Source: a virus
DNA length: 64,000 bases
Reading direction: 5' to 3' (one strand)
IMG/VR virus record: IMGVR_UViG_3300030419_004440
Coordinates: 1-64,000 of that record
Shown here: positions 18,101 through 27,778 of the stretch, one piece after another
Numbering within the stretch: the stretch's first letter is position 1
How the letters are laid out: the number at the start of each line of letters is the position of its first letter
The notes under the pieces: generated by a model
What the model saw: only the letters and a program-made list of their open reading frames with translations
Told to the model about the DNA's origin: nothing
The model's database searches: none
Translations under genes and position numbers: made by a program

Positions 18101-21100
18101 GAGATTCAAGATACTTTAAAATATCATGCCTATAGCTATCCATTATCCGTATTACTTACATATAATGACCATGACCAGAGTGGATTAAAACTATATACCG
18201 ACAACGAGGCTAATCGGCATACTTATACTGAAGCATTTGACTCTTCGTTGGACGGCGAACATATATACATAAGAGCGTCTTCTGACCCGTTTAGAAAAGT
18301 TCACATTCCAAACAAGGGCGTGGATGATCCAAACGTAACCGTTGGCTGGGCTGGCGGCTCCGGTGTTGGTATGAACATGTTTGTCACCGAATTCGGCATG
18401 TCTACTTGGGAGTCCGGTGTTAATAGTGGTGCAGATAGAATCTATCCTTATGGATCGGGTACTAACATTGTTGAGTATAACGCAGATAGAACACACAAAC
18501 AGGTCACCGCTTCTGAATTTCTTGCTGGGGTTAGGGCTAAGTTTTATGAGCCAGAAGAAAATTATAACACAGACACATATGAGCTATGGGACTACGTAAA
18601 TGAGGACACTGTAGTTGATTGGAACCTTGGTGACTTCGCATATAAATCATTTACGCATGAGTTTTCATCTTTGGCCAGTACTGTTGGAAAAAGAACAGGA
18701 AGAGACCTTATTGGTTTCAACCTAAAACACCACGGGTCTGGATATATACAATATGCTAATTACGCAATGCCAGCAAATGTAGATAGCGGCGTAGCATACC
18801 ACACCCAGATAGAAAATGATTTCCTAAGATTCCATTTAAGTGAAACCGCAGATAATTTCTATTCAGCACACAAAAGAATAAGCAAAAATCTACCTGCTGG
18901 ATATAAGTTTTCAGAGAATTCACTGGTTGTAGACACTGTAATAGAACATGAGACCGACAATATTATATCTTGGAATAAGTGCTTGTCATCGGCTAACGTC
19001 ACCTGTACTGAACATAGACATCATTACGAGGGTCTTTATGGTCCAAAGCTGATTGTCAGTCTTTACACAAAACGTCAAGAGCCGAGATGGAGCACAGACG
19101 AGCCTAACTGGGGTTTGGTAAATAGAGACATACATTATTTACCCGCATCTGGTGCTATCTCAAAACTCACTAGTTCTTTTTCTTATGATAGCCTAGTAGA
19201 CGAAACTGAAGAATGGGCTTTATTCCCGAACGAGCCGAGATATAAAGACTTTGACGAAAGGTACTTCTCGTCAGACGTTGATGATATGTTCTTGCAATAC
19301 GATATTGTCTATCCGTCTGGCCCGCCCTTCCAATCTAGGGTTAATATACACAGTGCTCATGTTAGAATGGAAGACGCACTAGTGTGTGCAACACAAGACA
19401 TTGGCAAAATGAATTTTTATGCCAGTGGTGCTAATTCTCTAAATGTTAACTTGGAGACATTTATTAGTGGCGGATTTAATCCCACTGATCCAAAATTGAA
19501 GCTTTACACGCACGGTTCTCTTGTTCCTTGGTCTGGCTTGAATCTTATTACTAGCGGAATGATGAGAGTGGAATCTTCCGGGTTCCCATTGTTTAGTATG
19601 TCTAGCCTCTGGATGGAAAGCCCTATATGGCCACCTGCTTCTGGGATGCAACTACTGGTATCCGGCAATACCCCATCCTCCGAGTCTGGGCTGTTCAATC
19701 TAACTCTACCAAACGCTCACGGAATAGCCTCTGTAAATATGCCCTTGACTCTTGTGAACACGACCACAAGTTATATACCTTCTGGAGGCACATTAGATCT
19801 ATTTGTCTATGCGGCTGATGGCAACGTTGCTAGTGGAACCACAGGAATAAGAGCCGTTCCGTTTAATATGAATATTGCTGGAAAAGGGGCTAAAACAAAG
19901 TTCTCTTTAAATGGAAGCCTTAATATGAACGTATTTGGCTTCGCTATTCCTGAGAATAGATTCCCGTCAGTTGCTATGCCGCTATTCATTGAGGGGACAC
20001 CAGCAGTAACAGCTTCAATGCCGCTATACGTCACAAATATCCCCAAAGTTGTTAATACAAGCACTACATCTGACGGCTCTGACGATGGTTTAATTAATGG
20101 TCTAAATCTCTTTACCGCCAATTATGCCGGTGCGGGTTCTGACTATTTAATGTGGTACAGTGAAAGTTTTGGAAGAGCGATAACAGAGGCAGATAACCCT
20201 TATGCATCTGTATCCGTTGGAAACGATATTAGAGGAGTTGATCTAATTGGTTACGGTTCTTGTACTGGCAATAGTACCAAGAAGGCTATAGATCCAGCTT
20301 TAATAACAGACGATACAGTCTGGAGAGAAGAGACGTGTAATGAAGGTGGAATATTCAGAGCTATTTCAACTTATACAAATTTGACTACGTCCGGCTTTGG
20401 CGACACCACAGGCTTCAGTGGAAATTATTATGGTATCAGAAAGTATACAGGCTTAAGGCCCGGTGCACCATATCAAGCCACAATGAGTGTGCTAACTGGA
20501 AATACAGACCCAATAAAAGTTCCTAGAGATCTTGAAGATTGGGAATATGGACACTGTGGCCCACGACATTTTAATGATGCGGGCGGATCTAGCGGCTGCT
20601 GTGACGCCTATGAAGGTTGCAGAGGAAACAACTTGGTGTACTCTGGTGCAAAGATGATAGGCGATTACCCAGTCATTGGTGACAAGTACGCGTCGCAGCT
20701 TAACTCCTTAACACCGGTTTCTGGAAGAAACCCAAAAGACAACTACGGTAGAGCCGTTAGTGTCATGGGCGATTTAATGGCTGTTGGTTCTCCAAATATC
20801 CATGTTCCCTATATTGATAGTGTAGGAAACATAGAAAGAACTGTGGATGAGGCGGGATCTATTTTCCTCTACAGGCGAGACACCGACGTAGCTGGAACAA
20901 AAGCTCCTTGGAGCATGGAAGATAGGCTAATGTTACCTTCCGGCTACAGAAAAGATTTTGTATCAAGAGTAGTAAAAAATCTGATAACATATGACCAGTG
21001 GTCTATTTCTGGCAAACAGTGGAATGTTGGTCAAGAAGGTAGAAGGCTAGGATATTCTTTAGATCTTTGTTCTAGCGGTGATAGAGAGACTATCGTTGCT

Positions 21101-24100
21101 GGAGCACCATTCGCCAAGTGGACTAGAGAGTTTGACACTATCTCCACTTCGGGATTACCCATTAGCATGATTGTATTCACCGACTCGTTTAAGTACACAA
21201 AAGAAAAGGTTGCACAGATAGCAACCGTAGCCAGAAAATGGGATATACTTTATAAGTACTTCTCGGCACCTTGGCACGCTGGGACTGATCATGAATTCCA
21301 ACCTCAGCTAGACATCAAGCTTCTGATATTCCAAATAGCTAGGTCGTCACAGGACAAACCTCCCGTGGAACATGACCACGAGTGGTTCCGGCATAAATAT
21401 TTGCCAAGAATGGATGATAAAGATATACTAACAGATATAAACGGAAACGATAACACACAAAATGTTTATAACACCATGCTTAGTGGTGTAAAGACTGAGT
21501 TTCTGTCAGCCTTTAAATCGCCTAAATTCGGACCTCATAGTGGAATCCCGCCAATCGTAGGTATTTTCAGGGAAAAGAGTAACAGTGCTGGACTTGGTGC
21601 ATTTTGGAACCCTCTAGACGGCGGCGATATAGTAACTGACTTCACTAATTTCTATGAGTGGTATGCTCTTAATAGCGGCGTAGTAGACCCAGAAACCACT
21701 CCATCTTGGACGAACGAAGACGGCTATGTTAGCCTAACTAAAGGCCCATCTGAAGACTGGGCACAAACGTCAATATCATTATTAAATAACACATTAAGCA
21801 CAGGAAATCTAATAGCTAAAGACGCCCTAAAATATGTTACTAGTGGCATTGGTCAAGATTGGGCACAAGAGAATGCGTATGAATTCCAGATACCTCCTTC
21901 TTCTGGTGGTAGAGTTTTCATTTTTGAAAAAGAGAGCGGCGTATTCAACTGTGTTCAAGAGATAAAATCGTTTGGAGATAGAGTTACAAACAACCTCGGA
22001 GGAGGCGGAGGCGGTGGAGACGACGACCCCGGAGGCGGCGGTAGTGACGGAGGCGATAGCGGCGGCGGCGACGGTGGAGATAAAGATTTCACGTTTGGAT
22101 ACGGCGTTCAATATAATGACAGATATGGACACTCAGTTTCTATAAGTGAGAATTCTGAAATAATTTCTGTAGGCTCCCCTTACACAGGAACGCCATGTGA
22201 GATTTACCAAAGAGACGATTCTGAAAACAATAGAATGTATGAGAAGGTAAGAGACTACCTCGTCATTCTTTCTCAAGAATCTGATCCACCAGACATGACT
22301 GCGGTTAACAGGTATGATTCACTATTAGCCGATTCAGGTGTTGATATAGCTAGAAGGGTCAGCTATCACGAAATGACACAGGACAACAAGCTGGGTATTA
22401 GAATAAAATATGATATCGAGCTTTACAAGCCTATATACGAATACAGTTATGGGGATATTAAGGCGTATGGCACTTGGCAGTTCTTGCTTAATGAGTTCTT
22501 GGGTACATCTAGACTCGGCTACAGCACGTCTGTTAGTGACGATGGGAACATTGTAGCCTTCGGTGCTCCAACAGACTCAATGAGTCTTTTTGAAGATTCT
22601 AATGTTTGGGGTAGAGGTAAAGAAACTTTCGCTTCTTATACTAATGCTGGTGCGGTCAGGATATTTGAATCTAGAAATAAATATCCACATAGCGGCGTTG
22701 TGGAATTCACGAGATTTGGCAACCTAGATAGGGCCATGCATGAAGAGGAAAGAAATCAAGGGCTCTACGATCAAATGGGCTTGTATTTCCAGCCTGCTGA
22801 CTTACCATTTAGCAGAACAGAATTTGAAGATCTTGAAATCCCGAGAACCGCCGGTTTAGCATTTATTATAACACCAGAGTTAGATGCTGATAGTGACGAA
22901 ATTATTGAAAACATTAAAAATTGGCTTGCTTTAGGTGACAGAACATTGGTTCTTGTTGGAAATGACCCAATCTACGAAGAGGACGGTTTATATAAAGAGT
23001 CCAACGATATAATTAATAGAATACTTAAAAAACTTGGTTCGCGTATGAGAATTCATCCTGCCAACACTAAGTATGAAGCGTTGGTCGGAGATGGCAACCT
23101 TTATCAGGATACGGATGGATGCATTGATTCAACAAACGTGTTTGATGATCGCTTTAATGTTATCAAGGCTCATCAGCCATCCTATAATTGGCACAATTTC
23201 ATTGCGTCACCAATATCAACTGGCAGCCTGTTTGCCAAGGGTGTCGGAGATATTAGGATAGACCTTTCTGATGTAGAGTTAGAAGATTTTATACAGATAT
23301 CACCCTGCGACGATTTGAATGCAGAAGTTTGTAATATGCCGCTTAAGCACTTGGGAGACCTCAGAGCTGAGTGGACACAGGAATGCACAAGAACCATAGG
23401 AAGCAAAACTATAAAGGTTAAGTATAAGAATAACTGGCCATTCCACTTTGGTAATAAAAATCCGGCACAAGGATGCGACTATTACCCAACAAGTCCGAAA
23501 CCTTTCATTAATAGACCACACCAAGACATCGTGCCGGTATTAACGGCGGCAGAATGGACTCCCGATGAGATTATTATTATTCCAGCTAAAGAAGGAGAAA
23601 ACTGCTGGAAGGAGCCTTGTTTTGAATGGGTTAAATATTGGGTCAACGAAGAGCATAAAGAGTTTGCTGGACAACAAGAAGATTGGACGCAATTCTCTAT
23701 ATACGAAGATTCAGACTCCAACTTTGACGGGACATTTAAAGAATACGACTTTGGAACGTTCTTTGATCCAGAAAAGAAAAACACAAGAGATAGCATACTT
23801 CAAGCAGAGGGTGTGATTTACGACGGAAGAACAATAAGAAGAGAAAGAACACTATTACCAGACAGTATACTGGCCCTTGAAGAAGCTTACTATATAAAAA
23901 CCGGAGACTCCAAGACTAAAACTACTTCTAATGTAATTATAATGGCTTCGTTGCTCGGAGAAAACACTAGGAGTTTCGGTGCGACCGGTGACGATGATGA
24001 AAATAGCAATAATGACGATCAAAATGTTCTATTCTATATAAATACATTGATGAATAGCTGTACTAGCACCGGCAAGGTTTTACAGCTTGGCGGATGGACC

Positions 24101-27100
24101 GGTAGGACTTCATTTAAGTCTTCCTATTCAACCAAACAGGAAGATCAAGCCGTAAACATTATAAAAGAGATGCTTGAGTCATACGGCATAGAGGTGGAAG
24201 AGAATTTTGTACTAGCAGACAAGGAGGCACCGTTCCCAGAAACAGATTCTACTACTGGTACTGAAGTAACAACGCTATGGATAGCCAATCCTTTAGGTAA
24301 ACCGGATGCTCAAGAAATAAGTAGGATAAATGAGTTCTTGCAGAGGGGAGACAAGAGGGTAGTCGTAACATACGCAGGTAATAATCCAGATTATACACAG
24401 TCGATAGCTGAAAACGTTGAATACATATGCGAATCTCTTAATCTTGAGAGCAAACCCCTGTACGTACCTTCTATTGGCGAATACTTTGTTCAGACATCAG
24501 ACCTTGTACGTGACGGTAATGAAATGGATTATCCGTATGATCCTCAAATGGATGCGATACAGATAGTTAATCCGGAAACTATACCCACCACAGGGTGTAG
24601 ATCGGGGTACGAATGGTATGGCCCACACGATGTAGAACCTGTAGACACTAAGGTAGAAAAATTTGCACTGTGGCCTTATGGATTTTCAGACTTCGGTCCA
24701 GATGGAAATCTTAATAAGGCTGAAGATTATGTCCCAGTTTCTGGCGGAGGAGACTTCAAGAGGATAATCTCCTACAATGAACCTATCAAAGACACGGAAA
24801 CTATAACGCCGTCACTCTTTAAAATAGACGCAAAATCCACAGTGAAGTTTGATACGCTGCCCGGCTCTGGATATAGAGTGTTCTTTAATAATATTTCAGA
24901 AACAGACAACGACTACTACGACATAGATGTCGAAGTATATCCCGTAAACAATAACCCTGATGACAAAGATGGGTCACTGGGCGGCGGAAATACTGCTTAT
25001 CTGAAGTTGCCAAAAACCTCTGCAAGATCTAAGATTTCCCAACACGTAGATTTTGTAGCAAAAGAAGATTCTATAACGGTAGACTTTACTTCAAAGCATC
25101 TACGTATAGATCCGGACAAAGAGCAGGAGCTAGGAAGAGGGCTTCCTCCTTTAACTACTAGAGTGCTTTCAGTTTCTGGATGCCCGCTCCCGATAGAAAC
25201 AATAATAGAGTCTAAAGAAAAAACAAAACGAGTCCCTTGTGACCCACCTTTCACTATTAAATGTGAAAAATGGTTTGAGCCAGAAAAAAGAATTGTGATT
25301 CCGGGCGAATTTAGATCTATTAAACATGCTAGTGAGCCGTACTGTAATCCACAAAGCGATTGTCCTCCAAGAGGTGAGATGTTAATAGAGGACGGTCCAG
25401 TGATCGTAGCCGAAGAATTTGAACATTTCTCCCCCGGCTTAAATGGTGATTCGAGGTCTAAGATCGTTGTTGTGACCGACTCCACCATGATACAAGGTCA
25501 ATGCCCGCAATATAGATCTGATGCATTAGCAGAAAATCAAGCCTTTATACGAAGCCTGTACCCAAGTTCTCCCAATAGATCGGGACGAGGCGATGCGGGT
25601 GCTGGAGGTGTAGACGAGAGAGACCCCAACCTCTTATCTGGAAGACAGTTTGAGTTTACCCAAAAGTTACGCGGTCCAGAGCGTGGAAGTCCAGCGAAAT
25701 ACTACGGGATTTCAGGTATAACTAACACAATTAGTCCACTGTATGACTTGGGCGGGGTTAGCAACAAGCTTTATCAGTATGTTGACAATGAAGACACTTA
25801 CGATCCCTCAGACCCCGGATTCACCAGAGAGCCCGATCCTGTACACCCAACGCAAATTGCCGAAGAGATTAAGAAATTCGGCAAAAATAGATTACCTGTA
25901 TATGGCTTATATCCTCGATATAGTGGCGACTTCTTGAATTTAGGTTCCTATGTTATAGAGGGTACTGAGCGAGACTATTTGGTGGACGCGGGAAGGGCTG
26001 GCGGTTTACCAGATTTAATGAAATTCAATGGTACCGACTATTTGGACTTTGAACTTTACGATTCTGGATGCCCCGGTGATCTATTTGGATTCTCTGTTGA
26101 TATAACCCAAAACAAACTTATTGTTGGAACACCGTTTAACGCCTTCAGAACTCAGTACGCAGCGAGCGGAGTGAGCGGAATAGTTCAATGGCACGAAATA
26201 GAAAATGATCCAACACGATCTGGGGTAGAGATTTGTGAGAATGGTGGAGGAGGAGCCGCCTTCTACTTTGAAAGAACTGGTAGCGGTTCAAATGTTGTGA
26301 GCGAATTTTTGCCTTGGGAATTTAAGCAGAAAATTAAACCAGACAGTGTTAATGCGGGACTTCTTGCGGCCAGCGTAGGTTGTTTGGCGTCACTTGGGGA
26401 TCACAACCTAGACACAAGCTTTATACAGGACCACGGTAGGAAACCTGACCAGTTTGGACACTCGGTGGCTATTGATGCTGACGTAGCAGTCGTGGGATCA
26501 CCCAATCATAACTTTGAGACGTTACATGATCACAGTATTTATAACAGCGGAGAGTTTTTAAGAAAAGAATTTGACAGAGCGTTTGTTATACCACATCACG
26601 TTATGGATGATTTAGGCTCATCCGGAGTTAGAGGAGACACCTTCGCTAACAATAGCGGGACGATGGTTCTAAACAACGGTGCGGTTTACAGCTTTAAACA
26701 CGCCATGGTGGATTGGACGACAAGAACTAAAGAATGGCAGTTTAGAGAAAAGCTTAATGCACAAGGCTTTAAAGATAGAACTGCTGCTAGCACAAAATTC
26801 GCCATAACAGCTAGCGGATGCGAAAATGACAACTTTGGCTGGTCTGTTGCTCTAAACAGAGCCAAGCGGGGAGACAGTGATTACACACTTGTTGTTGGTG
26901 CTCCTTTCCATGACTTTGCAACAAGCGGTAGTCACCCAATAAGCTCCGGAGTCATTGGCTTGTCTCATGACCATAGCGGAGTTTTAACACCTGAATCAGG
27001 GAATGGTCTGACCGATGCTGGATCTGTCTACACCTTTGACGGTATGCTTAGAGGACAAATTCCGTCCGTACCTAACTCAGGGGGTTGGATAGAGGTTGAA

Positions 27101-27778
27101 ACGTTTGGAAATAAAGGCACTTCAGACAGGGTGGTAACCAGAGTTGTTCAGCCGACTGTGGGGTTACCTCAAAGAACACTGGTTAGCGGACTTATTTTTG
27201 CTAATGAAAATGGAGACATATTCCTTGAGGCTTCTGGTTTTGACGCTTCACCAAAAGGCTTTGTATCCCATAGACCGTATGTAGAGTCAATTGTGGGAAC
27301 GTTATTAACAGGAACCTCCAATTCAGGCTCTATGAATTTAAACATATTTGGCAAGCCAAATTGGATAGATAACGCTTGGCCTGTATTAGTTGGCGATGAG
27401 CACTTTAGTGCAGATTTCTCTAATGATTTGAACTCCATGATTCACAGACCGTCTGGAATGAGCCTCTTTATTCCGGGTCCATCCAGCGTAAATGTGTATA
27501 ATAATGGGGTAGGACACCAAACTTTAAACGATTATAGGGGTGTTACACTATTCTCAGAGAGTGGTGGCGTATTAACCCCATTCACCCTTAATATTGAGGG
27601 GGTTGCTGGACATGCTTATGCGTATCCTGCAATTACCAGTGGTATCCCATCTGGGCTATCCTTGACGTTGTGGGTGCCATCTGGCACAACTTACGGTAGC
27701 GGATTAAACTTAAATATAGGCTCTGAATTTCCGAATAACTCAGGTAACCCACTTAATATGAATATTAGAGGTCGATAA
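15113..27778 (+). CDS. Giant tail/adsorption protein with split FG-GAP propeller (4221 aa)
   Basis: One uninterrupted frame, 10 bases after the tape measure gene. Visible parts: an N-terminal duplication (GDIHKADMVRV / GDIHKQDLTAK, residues 48-105); a LamG/concanavalin-like domain about 903-1110; beta-strand repeats of the form M-x-L-x-I/V-x-G about 1437-1647 and again 4070-4221; and seven FG-GAP-type blades (x-FGxSV...VGxP) near 1875, 1977, 2336, 2465, 3655, 3779 and 3905. The blades are interrupted by large inserts holding a Gly/Asp linker (about 2296-2325) and related alpha/beta units near 2580-2620 and 3051-3091, with a third candidate near 3448. FG-GAP and LamG domains bind glycans or surface proteins in known families. 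A distal tail adsorption role is inferred. Confidence 0.8.
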   Translation: MESKPKHLKFLECLCVKKTDANVASSSAISAKASCNPANIKSIAVGHGDIHKADMVRVRCQSLTLSGEASISAKLSAKGIMINASLDGEGDIHKQDLTAKYSAKENLENITKLNPTVLEKIKGDFGDFECVQKLYPIKDVETDLTLGKFVGPYKESGNLYTFIDDGVFTGDHDKQFGQSQILSDDAGGYIQPLTFSTDGEFQYKANITNVLVRPDETRFRMRASAPIRNYEAKIAPRYTVHNIKLTDPSGNLVVHYNDIIFKGDSDQDNEPEKNFATFSSSPKTNNVTKYYGWQDGYPLMDMVTGYQISFDVKVEALDDAFDTGFDKGFEENHILFESSASGSDYLALDGTPISTQDPTLINPTKNIRISAIEICNSGVLGEGYGPRHENYLSLYAEVPVKGRRIERKIVPNFMPLASVSGFDTGVWPTVSSIWEPNNVPNTSNLNECGSEQIIKNISDGLDTTYATLDTIGHHLDSGKLTLRFTHGRNITEITQGAFGCGFDQSTCNSWYSPSGAFDTENKTPLQDKNGFFTVESVTLKVRAKKATGTRDFVFDVVGYSDDKLLNVTKAPSGFLQNPSGVQVNNVIFASEGVHPYASGFLPHSSDLALGGDGLSEKDYHFEASGNHGGDHYSLTTYPVVRSTEFADYEVPLKIFDDDVNLGKSRDYTMGSLFENLYLDIYPLPTGVSIADIHLLVRFAPQDAFNLSVQGGEEKRTIPYGRSEGKLFPIARNSSGDAMLNAGSGYNPLSTISNIPHAYATPSSIKSNYSRRWRGMEGTVNGPFDVDMFSFGFENPHVDFPFKLGYYDFASFDTDSGPTHFLNRNKGLNLMGSGEHTECDLFLRNGSYQFDIVKNIGWRFSSGTIFQNHLPGYTTSYETTDWTSYSDGSRDFTNDDLYGKIADAFDTAVRVSGRGGGTYLDLSADDGIINTSGGFSVFIRFTPDKNVSGKISSTEYNLFNSGVLFSKWESPSHLDFALGYKDGYLTAYAKDMDENLIEIQDTLKYHAYSYPLSVLLTYNDHDQSGLKLYTDNEANRHTYTEAFDSSLDGEHIYIRASSDPFRKVHIPNKGVDDPNVTVGWAGGSGVGMNMFVTEFGMSTWESGVNSGADRIYPYGSGTNIVEYNADRTHKQVTASEFLAGVRAKFYEPEENYNTDTYELWDYVNEDTVVDWNLGDFAYKSFTHEFSSLASTVGKRTGRDLIGFNLKHHGSGYIQYANYAMPANVDSGVAYHTQIENDFLRFHLSETADNFYSAHKRISKNLPAGYKFSENSLVVDTVIEHETDNIISWNKCLSSANVTCTEHRHHYEGLYGPKLIVSLYTKRQEPRWSTDEPNWGLVNRDIHYLPASGAISKLTSSFSYDSLVDETEEWALFPNEPRYKDFDERYFSSDVDDMFLQYDIVYPSGPPFQSRVNIHSAHVRMEDALVCATQDIGKMNFYASGANSLNVNLETFISGGFNPTDPKLKLYTHGSLVPWSGLNLITSGMMRVESSGFPLFSMSSLWMESPIWPPASGMQLLVSGNTPSSESGLFNLTLPNAHGIASVNMPLTLVNTTTSYIPSGGTLDLFVYAADGNVASGTTGIRAVPFNMNIAGKGAKTKFSLNGSLNMNVFGFAIPENRFPSVAMPLFIEGTPAVTASMPLYVTNIPKVVNTSTTSDGSDDGLINGLNLFTANYAGAGSDYLMWYSESFGRAITEADNPYASVSVGNDIRGVDLIGYGSCTGNSTKKAIDPALITDDTVWREETCNEGGIFRAISTYTNLTTSGFGDTTGFSGNYYGIRKYTGLRPGAPYQATMSVLTGNTDPIKVPRDLEDWEYGHCGPRHFNDAGGSSGCCDAYEGCRGNNLVYSGAKMIGDYPVIGDKYASQLNSLTPVSGRNPKDNYGRAVSVMGDLMAVGSPNIHVPYIDSVGNIERTVDEAGSIFLYRRDTDVAGTKAPWSMEDRLMLPSGYRKDFVSRVVKNLITYDQWSISGKQWNVGQEGRRLGYSLDLCSSGDRETIVAGAPFAKWTREFDTISTSGLPISMIVFTDSFKYTKEKVAQIATVARKWDILYKYFSAPWHAGTDHEFQPQLDIKLLIFQIARSSQDKPPVEHDHEWFRHKYLPRMDDKDILTDINGNDNTQNVYNTMLSGVKTEFLSAFKSPKFGPHSGIPPIVGIFREKSNSAGLGAFWNPLDGGDIVTDFTNFYEWYALNSGVVDPETTPSWTNEDGYVSLTKGPSEDWAQTSISLLNNTLSTGNLIAKDALKYVTSGIGQDWAQENAYEFQIPPSSGGRVFIFEKESGVFNCVQEIKSFGDRVTNNLGGGGGGGDDDPGGGGSDGGDSGGGDGGDKDFTFGYGVQYNDRYGHSVSISENSEIISVGSPYTGTPCEIYQRDDSENNRMYEKVRDYLVILSQESDPPDMTAVNRYDSLLADSGVDIARRVSYHEMTQDNKLGIRIKYDIELYKPIYEYSYGDIKAYGTWQFLLNEFLGTSRLGYSTSVSDDGNIVAFGAPTDSMSLFEDSNVWGRGKETFASYTNAGAVRIFESRNKYPHSGVVEFTRFGNLDRAMHEEERNQGLYDQMGLYFQPADLPFSRTEFEDLEIPRTAGLAFIITPELDADSDEIIENIKNWLALGDRTLVLVGNDPIYEEDGLYKESNDIINRILKKLGSRMRIHPANTKYEALVGDGNLYQDTDGCIDSTNVFDDRFNVIKAHQPSYNWHNFIASPISTGSLFAKGVGDIRIDLSDVELEDFIQISPCDDLNAEVCNMPLKHLGDLRAEWTQECTRTIGSKTIKVKYKNNWPFHFGNKNPAQGCDYYPTSPKPFINRPHQDIVPVLTAAEWTPDEIIIIPAKEGENCWKEPCFEWVKYWVNEEHKEFAGQQEDWTQFSIYEDSDSNFDGTFKEYDFGTFFDPEKKNTRDSILQAEGVIYDGRTIRRERTLLPDSILALEEAYYIKTGDSKTKTTSNVIIMASLLGENTRSFGATGDDDENSNNDDQNVLFYINTLMNSCTSTGKVLQLGGWTGRTSFKSSYSTKQEDQAVNIIKEMLESYGIEVEENFVLADKEAPFPETDSTTGTEVTTLWIANPLGKPDAQEISRINEFLQRGDKRVVVTYAGNNPDYTQSIAENVEYICESLNLESKPLYVPSIGEYFVQTSDLVRDGNEMDYPYDPQMDAIQIVNPETIPTTGCRSGYEWYGPHDVEPVDTKVEKFALWPYGFSDFGPDGNLNKAEDYVPVSGGGDFKRIISYNEPIKDTETITPSLFKIDAKSTVKFDTLPGSGYRVFFNNISETDNDYYDIDVEVYPVNNNPDDKDGSLGGGNTAYLKLPKTSARSKISQHVDFVAKEDSITVDFTSKHLRIDPDKEQELGRGLPPLTTRVLSVSGCPLPIETIIESKEKTKRVPCDPPFTIKCEKWFEPEKRIVIPGEFRSIKHASEPYCNPQSDCPPRGEMLIEDGPVIVAEEFEHFSPGLNGDSRSKIVVVTDSTMIQGQCPQYRSDALAENQAFIRSLYPSSPNRSGRGDAGAGGVDERDPNLLSGRQFEFTQKLRGPERGSPAKYYGISGITNTISPLYDLGGVSNKLYQYVDNEDTYDPSDPGFTREPDPVHPTQIAEEIKKFGKNRLPVYGLYPRYSGDFLNLGSYVIEGTERDYLVDAGRAGGLPDLMKFNGTDYLDFELYDSGCPGDLFGFSVDITQNKLIVGTPFNAFRTQYAASGVSGIVQWHEIENDPTRSGVEICENGGGGAAFYFERTGSGSNVVSEFLPWEFKQKIKPDSVNAGLLAASVGCLASLGDHNLDTSFIQDHGRKPDQFGHSVAIDADVAVVGSPNHNFETLHDHSIYNSGEFLRKEFDRAFVIPHHVMDDLGSSGVRGDTFANNSGTMVLNNGAVYSFKHAMVDWTTRTKEWQFREKLNAQGFKDRTAASTKFAITASGCENDNFGWSVALNRAKRGDSDYTLVVGAPFHDFATSGSHPISSGVIGLSHDHSGVLTPESGNGLTDAGSVYTFDGMLRGQIPSVPNSGGWIEVETFGNKGTSDRVVTRVVQPTVGLPQRTLVSGLIFANENGDIFLEASGFDASPKGFVSHRPYVESIVGTLLTGTSNSGSMNLNIFGKPNWIDNAWPVLVGDEHFSADFSNDLNSMIHRPSGMSLFIPGPSSVNVYNNGVGHQTLNDYRGVTLFSESGGVLTPFTLNIEGVAGHAYAYPAITSGIPSGLSLTLWVPSGTTYGSGLNLNIGSEFPNNSGNPLNMNIRGR
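21996..22085 (+). repeat. GGN-type low-complexity tract (Gly/Asp linker)
   Basis: A GC-rich run of GGA, GGC, GGT and GAC codons inside the giant gene encodes alternating Gly and Asp with a few Ser. It stands out against the moderately AT-rich surroundings. It probably encodes a flexible, possibly Ca2+-binding spacer between the insert after blade 2 and blade 3, and may be prone to length variation. Confidence 0.8.

Noticed and set aside
15113-27778. Giant gene as an assembly artefact or fusion of several genes
   Set aside because: One frame runs uninterrupted for 12.7 kb with continuous domain logic and a matching repeat array at the end; no internal start/stop junction was found. It remains to be confirmed in other genomes.
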